Origin: Paenirhodobacter populi
Lineage (GTDB): Bacteria > Pseudomonadota > Alphaproteobacteria > Rhodobacterales > Rhodobacteraceae
Direction of reading: 5' to 3'
DNA: 64,000 nt
Assembly (NCBI RefSeq): GCF_004022215.1
Contig: NZ_SAUZ01000015.1
Coordinates: 62,001 to 126,000, forward strand
Made by a program: the position numbers and the translations under genes. Below are positions 61,601 through 64,000 of the stretch, one piece after another. Position 1 is the stretch's first letter; every line of letters starts with the position of its first letter. The notes below the pieces were generated by a model. That model searched no databases and was not told the DNA's origin. It saw only the letters and a list, made by a program, of their open reading frames with translations.

Positions 61601-64000
61601 CCTTTCCGCCCTATATCCGGGCGCAGGAGCATTCCGCACAGATCACGCGGGCAACTCTTCAGCGATATGAAGAAAAATTCCGCGAGGGGCGCATCAATCT
61701 GCTGAACTGTTCGACCACGATGGAAATGGGGGTCGATATCGCCGATGTGCGGCTGGTGGTGAATTCCAATGTGCCGCCCGCACTTTCAAACTATCGGCAG
61801 CGTGCGGGGCGTGCGGGTCGACGCGGTGAACCCTGGGCCTTTACCCTGACCTTCTGCCGTGATCTGCCGCTCGACCGCCGGGTTTTCGACAAACCTTCCG
61901 ATTTTCTGGACCGTCTCATCGTTGCGCCAAAAGTCTGGTTCGACAGCCCGTCGCTTGTGCAACGCCACGTCAATGCCGCTCTGTTGACGGCATGGCTGTC
62001 CGAGAACGGTGGCCAGGATGTCAGGGGAAGCATCGGTGCTTTCCTCGGGGCTGGCCAGACAGCGGATGCCGCAGTTCTGCCTGAGGCCATGGCCGATGCC
62101 TTTCTGATTTCACTTGACGGTGCATGGGGGGCGTCGCAGGCGAGCCGGATTGCGCCTTTGGTCCTGGGAACCTGTCTGGAGATGCGGCCGGCGCATTCTC
62201 TCGTCGTGCAATGTCATGAGGCGTTTGAGCGTCTGGTTCTGCGTTGGCGCACAGAGCATCGCATTTTGCTTGAGGGCGCGGAGACGGCACCTGACAAGGA
62301 TGCGCGCATGGCAATGGAACTCAGGGCGCGGCGTCTCGCCGGGGAATTCCTGCTGGGAGAATTGGCGCGGCGCGGTTTTACGCCAGCCTATGGGTTTCCG
62401 ACCGATGTGGTGACCTTTGCCAATCTGTCCCAGAGCCCCGCTGATGCTGATGGAGGGACCAGCCATCTCCGCCGTGGCACGGCATCGCGCCCACTTGACC
62501 AGGCGATCCGGGAATATGCACCGGGCGCGGAGTTGGTGATTGACGGTCTCGTTCACCAGTCGGAAGGTATCTTGCCGGCCTGGGAAGCGGGCACGGATGC
62601 CTCGAGGCTCGAGGATCTGCGCACGCTGTGGTCTTGTGGTGCTTGTCACTCATTTGATCTCGAAGCAGGCGAACCTGTTGCTTGCCCGCGCTGCGGTCAC
62701 ACCGGCCTGAGTTATCGCAAGGTGCTGCGACCTGCCGGGTTCCTCGGAGCCAAACCTGCCCATGTCGGCTATGAGAACCTTGCGCATATCGAATCCGATC
62801 CACTGCGCCTTTCGGCTCATGGTGGCGACTGGATTGCGCTTGGCGAGGGAGTTGGGCGGATGCGCGCGGATCCGGCGGGGCTGGTCGCGCCCTCCGTGGC
62901 GGGGCCATTGGGGGGCGGTTTTGCAATCTGCCTCGATTGTGGTCGCGCCGAGGCGGAGCCGAGACCTCAGTCGGGCATCCCCAACGTCACGTCGAAGACC
63001 ATGCGCCATCACCGGCCGCTGATGTTGGGCCGCCGTCTGAAACCGACCCAAGACGGCTATTGTCCTTCGGCCAATACGCCCGGACGTATTCAGCACAATG
63101 TCCATCTTGCCCAGGTCATGAGAACCGATGTCTGGGAATGGCAGCTGCCGGTAGGCGCTGCTGCCGGGGCGGCCCTAGCCTTGGCTGCCGCTCTGCGTGA
63201 GGCTCTGGCCGAGGGCCTGGGTGTCGAGCCTGATGAAATCGGCCTCGCAACGGACCGTTCGAGCGGACCGGCGCAGGACGCGCGCCTGTCACTGTTTCTC
63301 CATGACCGGGCCGCTGGCGGGGCCGGGCTTGTTGCGCGCATGGCGGAGCCGTCGATGCTGGAAACCTGTCTTGGCCGTGCTCTGATTTTGCTGGATTGCC
63401 CGGATGGCTGCAGCAAGGGATGCCCTTCGTGCATCCTGCGCCCCGATCTCAACCGGCGTGATATCGTTCTTGACCGGCCCGCCGCGCGCGATCTGGCGCA
63501 GGCGCTGCGCATGCGACTGGCCTTGGACGCGAGCGAGCAGGTATTCGGCCCCCGGACGAGGCTGGCGGGCCGGAATGCGGCAGATCTCGTTGCCGAACGG
63601 TTGCAATCAGGTCGGTTGCGTTCTCTCGACATCTGGCTTCATGGCGATCCGGAGACGTGGGATTTCGGCGCCTGGCGAATGCGCCGACTTCTTGAGAGGG
63701 TGTTGGAGGCTGGGGTTCGCTCCCGCATTCACCTACCGACCACAGCGTTGACGGCGGCAGGGTTCGATCTTTCTTGCAAGCTGGCAATCTTTGCCTTGTC
63801 ATCGGTGGCCGACCTCCATCGCGCGGACCAGCCGCCGATGGCGAGCGATGCGCCGGTTATTCTTGGTTTGGATTGCGGTGCCGGAAGGGAGGCGCTTGCG
63901 GTTATGGAGCCGATGGAGGCACTTCCGGGCGCAGAGTGGGGGAGCGGGGCCACGGCGCCAGTGATGGCCGGACCCGCACCGGAGCTTAAAATCGGTGCGA
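58636..64000 (+). CDS. druE: Druantia helicase DruE (DUF1998), incomplete at the window end
   Basis: The frame is open from the ATG overlapping the druH stop to base 64000, at least 1,788 residues, so the end is missing. Helicase motifs are: I, TAGTGAGKTECF near residue 123; II, IVLDEAHSYIG near 252; III, MATSATIGG near 288; and VI, NYRQRAGRAGRRGEP near 1,055. Zinc-like Cys pairs occur at CPDASCKF, CDCGAPVYEVVSCSDCG and WSCGACHSF. The DUF1998 region ends with CPDGCSKGCPSCIL near residue 1,595. Length, motif order and the paired druH gene fit DruE, the hallmark of Druantia, rather than DISARM DrmA or DrmB, which are separate shorter proteins. Confidence 0.88.
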   Translation, partial: MTHPYSNLLPALDHLAQRSARGMVARSRLASTGLNALLLRVLSAPSGSPAALIADPVIEAAKSWQLARETMGDLAGGLLSEDLVAALDRAEGKAMARGSQPRQHQLEAWRASLEDNSSVLVTAGTGAGKTECFLIPILQDILANPRPGGGVRAILLYPLNALIESQRERLAAWAAGLGGKVRFALLNGDTPETERDAAIKSDKIELRSRAKIRECPPEILVTNITMLEYLLLRTKDKPLLETSQGALRWIVLDEAHSYIGSQAAEMALLLRRVRAGFGVAPEDVRLMATSATIGGKTDAPAKLRAFAAALAGQNESRVVVVQGKEDVPVLPAPGPDVALDTDALASMTPEEAATVLAPHPRIQRLWTGMSRNGLPLSQVAEILSGNPKERAKASHMLDLLGTATHQGRPLLPWRGHIFHRSQGGIWACPDASCKFRQPELIGDEAGWPFGAVWFSARSRCDCGAPVYEVVSCSDCGQAFLQGLFHGGAEPRLEPPEPGEGDDYALDAEPEEGEGSEADRGFAWLSEGEGIWLTDDARIYDNAVPDGVRARRMQLIHDSVDRNCCDSAGFARLMGLHFGPAFLMGNALGGLIEDIVPPEQMSGLPDGGRRALTFTDSRQGVARLAAKLQQDAERSLTRAFLWHRVQEGETADPALVAKLQGEMAKLRAVGFDDMADDKERELAKLTGASSAPVAWRDLVQRFAGHVDLAEFAGDIWRNRRIGKEMADDPVKLAEAFLFRELFRRPRIQNNPETMGLLRLTFPKMAEQARLSGAPSPLAQAGIDAEGWAALAHLAVDMVFRQALAVQIPLDMVPLVAPRFGRLNTIHAARTPPDQMPERARRWPGPRTERHKLVQLIYALTGGSPDSDLDQDRAGEVLDALWAMICATAARDMGQGAWRLDFSRAAVERLDRAWLCPVTRRPYGWSAGGRSPNDPQQAMAEITMPRLPVANAGGLTPDQRAEVAHWAETAPEVTALRDRGLWTDLHDRLAAFPPYIRAQEHSAQITRATLQRYEEKFREGRINLLNCSTTMEMGVDIADVRLVVNSNVPPALSNYRQRAGRAGRRGEPWAFTLTFCRDLPLDRRVFDKPSDFLDRLIVAPKVWFDSPSLVQRHVNAALLTAWLSENGGQDVRGSIGAFLGAGQTADAAVLPEAMADAFLISLDGAWGASQASRIAPLVLGTCLEMRPAHSLVVQCHEAFERLVLRWRTEHRILLEGAETAPDKDARMAMELRARRLAGEFLLGELARRGFTPAYGFPTDVVTFANLSQSPADADGGTSHLRRGTASRPLDQAIREYAPGAELVIDGLVHQSEGILPAWEAGTDASRLEDLRTLWSCGACHSFDLEAGEPVACPRCGHTGLSYRKVLRPAGFLGAKPAHVGYENLAHIESDPLRLSAHGGDWIALGEGVGRMRADPAGLVAPSVAGPLGGGFAICLDCGRAEAEPRPQSGIPNVTSKTMRHHRPLMLGRRLKPTQDGYCPSANTPGRIQHNVHLAQVMRTDVWEWQLPVGAAAGAALALAAALREALAEGLGVEPDEIGLATDRSSGPAQDARLSLFLHDRAAGGAGLVARMAEPSMLETCLGRALILLDCPDGCSKGCPSCILRPDLNRRDIVLDRPAARDLAQALRMRLALDASEQVFGPRTRLAGRNAADLVAERLQSGRLRSLDIWLHGDPETWDFGAWRMRRLLERVLEAGVRSRIHLPTTALTAAGFDLSCKLAIFALSSVADLHRADQPPMASDAPVILGLDCGAGREALAVMEPMEALPGAEWGSGATAPVMAGPAPELKIGA

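Noticed and set aside
54226-64000. BREX or DISARM as the identity of the last locus
   Set aside because: BREX would need brxC, pglX and pglZ, none of which is present. DISARM has DrmA and DrmB as separate proteins plus a methylase. Here a single giant DUF1998 helicase pairs with DruH.
1-64000. CRISPR arrays
   Set aside because: No set of regularly spaced direct repeats with variable spacers was seen; the only short repeats are operator pairs and the attachment cores.

Overview
This GC-rich window carries the marks of an alphaproteobacterial accessory region: a Ti/RP4-type trb cluster with alphaproteobacterial small partners (DUF4167, DUF2274, TrbK-alt), a Ti-type TraA/TraC/TraD relaxosome, and a split regulator like FseA of rhizobial integrative elements. 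A Rhodobacterales (Paracoccus-like) or sphingomonad/rhizobial host fits. The genus is inference only; there is no rRNA or core metabolic gene to decide it.

Bases 1-16.9k: the end of a LysR gene, a DUF4167 gene, then the conjugation module traG - ribbon-helix-helix gene - [VOC/TetR cargo] - trbB-C-D-E-J-K-L-F-G-I - DUF2274, closed by an AbiE toxin-antitoxin pair with two large inverted-repeat operators.

Bases 16.94k-42.77k: a 25.8-kb segment bounded by a 15-bp direct repeat that matches the 3' end of tRNA-fMet genes. It has the layout of an integrative mobilizable element. Its left end holds a DUF6499/DUF2285 gene split across two frames exactly at a UUU-C site, as in FseA. Next come two exporter/LysR pairs, a broken beta-lactamase-fold gene, traD-traC, a RSF1010/Ti-type oriT and the TraA relaxase. 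Then follows a defence block: a short Argonaute operon whose partner is an Mrr-TIR-APAZ fusion, a large P-loop GTPase, and an ABC three-component operon that also encodes a proteasome-like Ntn hydrolase. The right end has an AlpA-like regulator, a PIN/ribbon-helix-helix toxin-antitoxin pair and a large serine recombinase whose last codons lie in the repeat. The segment has no T4SS of its own; the trb channel next door could serve it.

Bases 42.8k-54.1k: debris (an inverted second serine recombinase, an IS110 remnant), then a minus-strand operon of a phosphatase/ADP-ribosylglycohydrolase fusion, a small protein, an EVE-containing McrB and McrC. A resolvase-like gene follows, then a scar in which a vapC remnant, an IS903-like remnant and a broken IS427-group IS5 element have truncated sbcC; sbcD is intact.

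Bases 54.1k-64k: a BrxR/CapW-like WYL repressor with its own operator, a short BrxA-like gene, then the Druantia type III pair druH and druE. druE runs off the window. In total the window holds at least five different predicted anti-phage modules beside conjugation genes.
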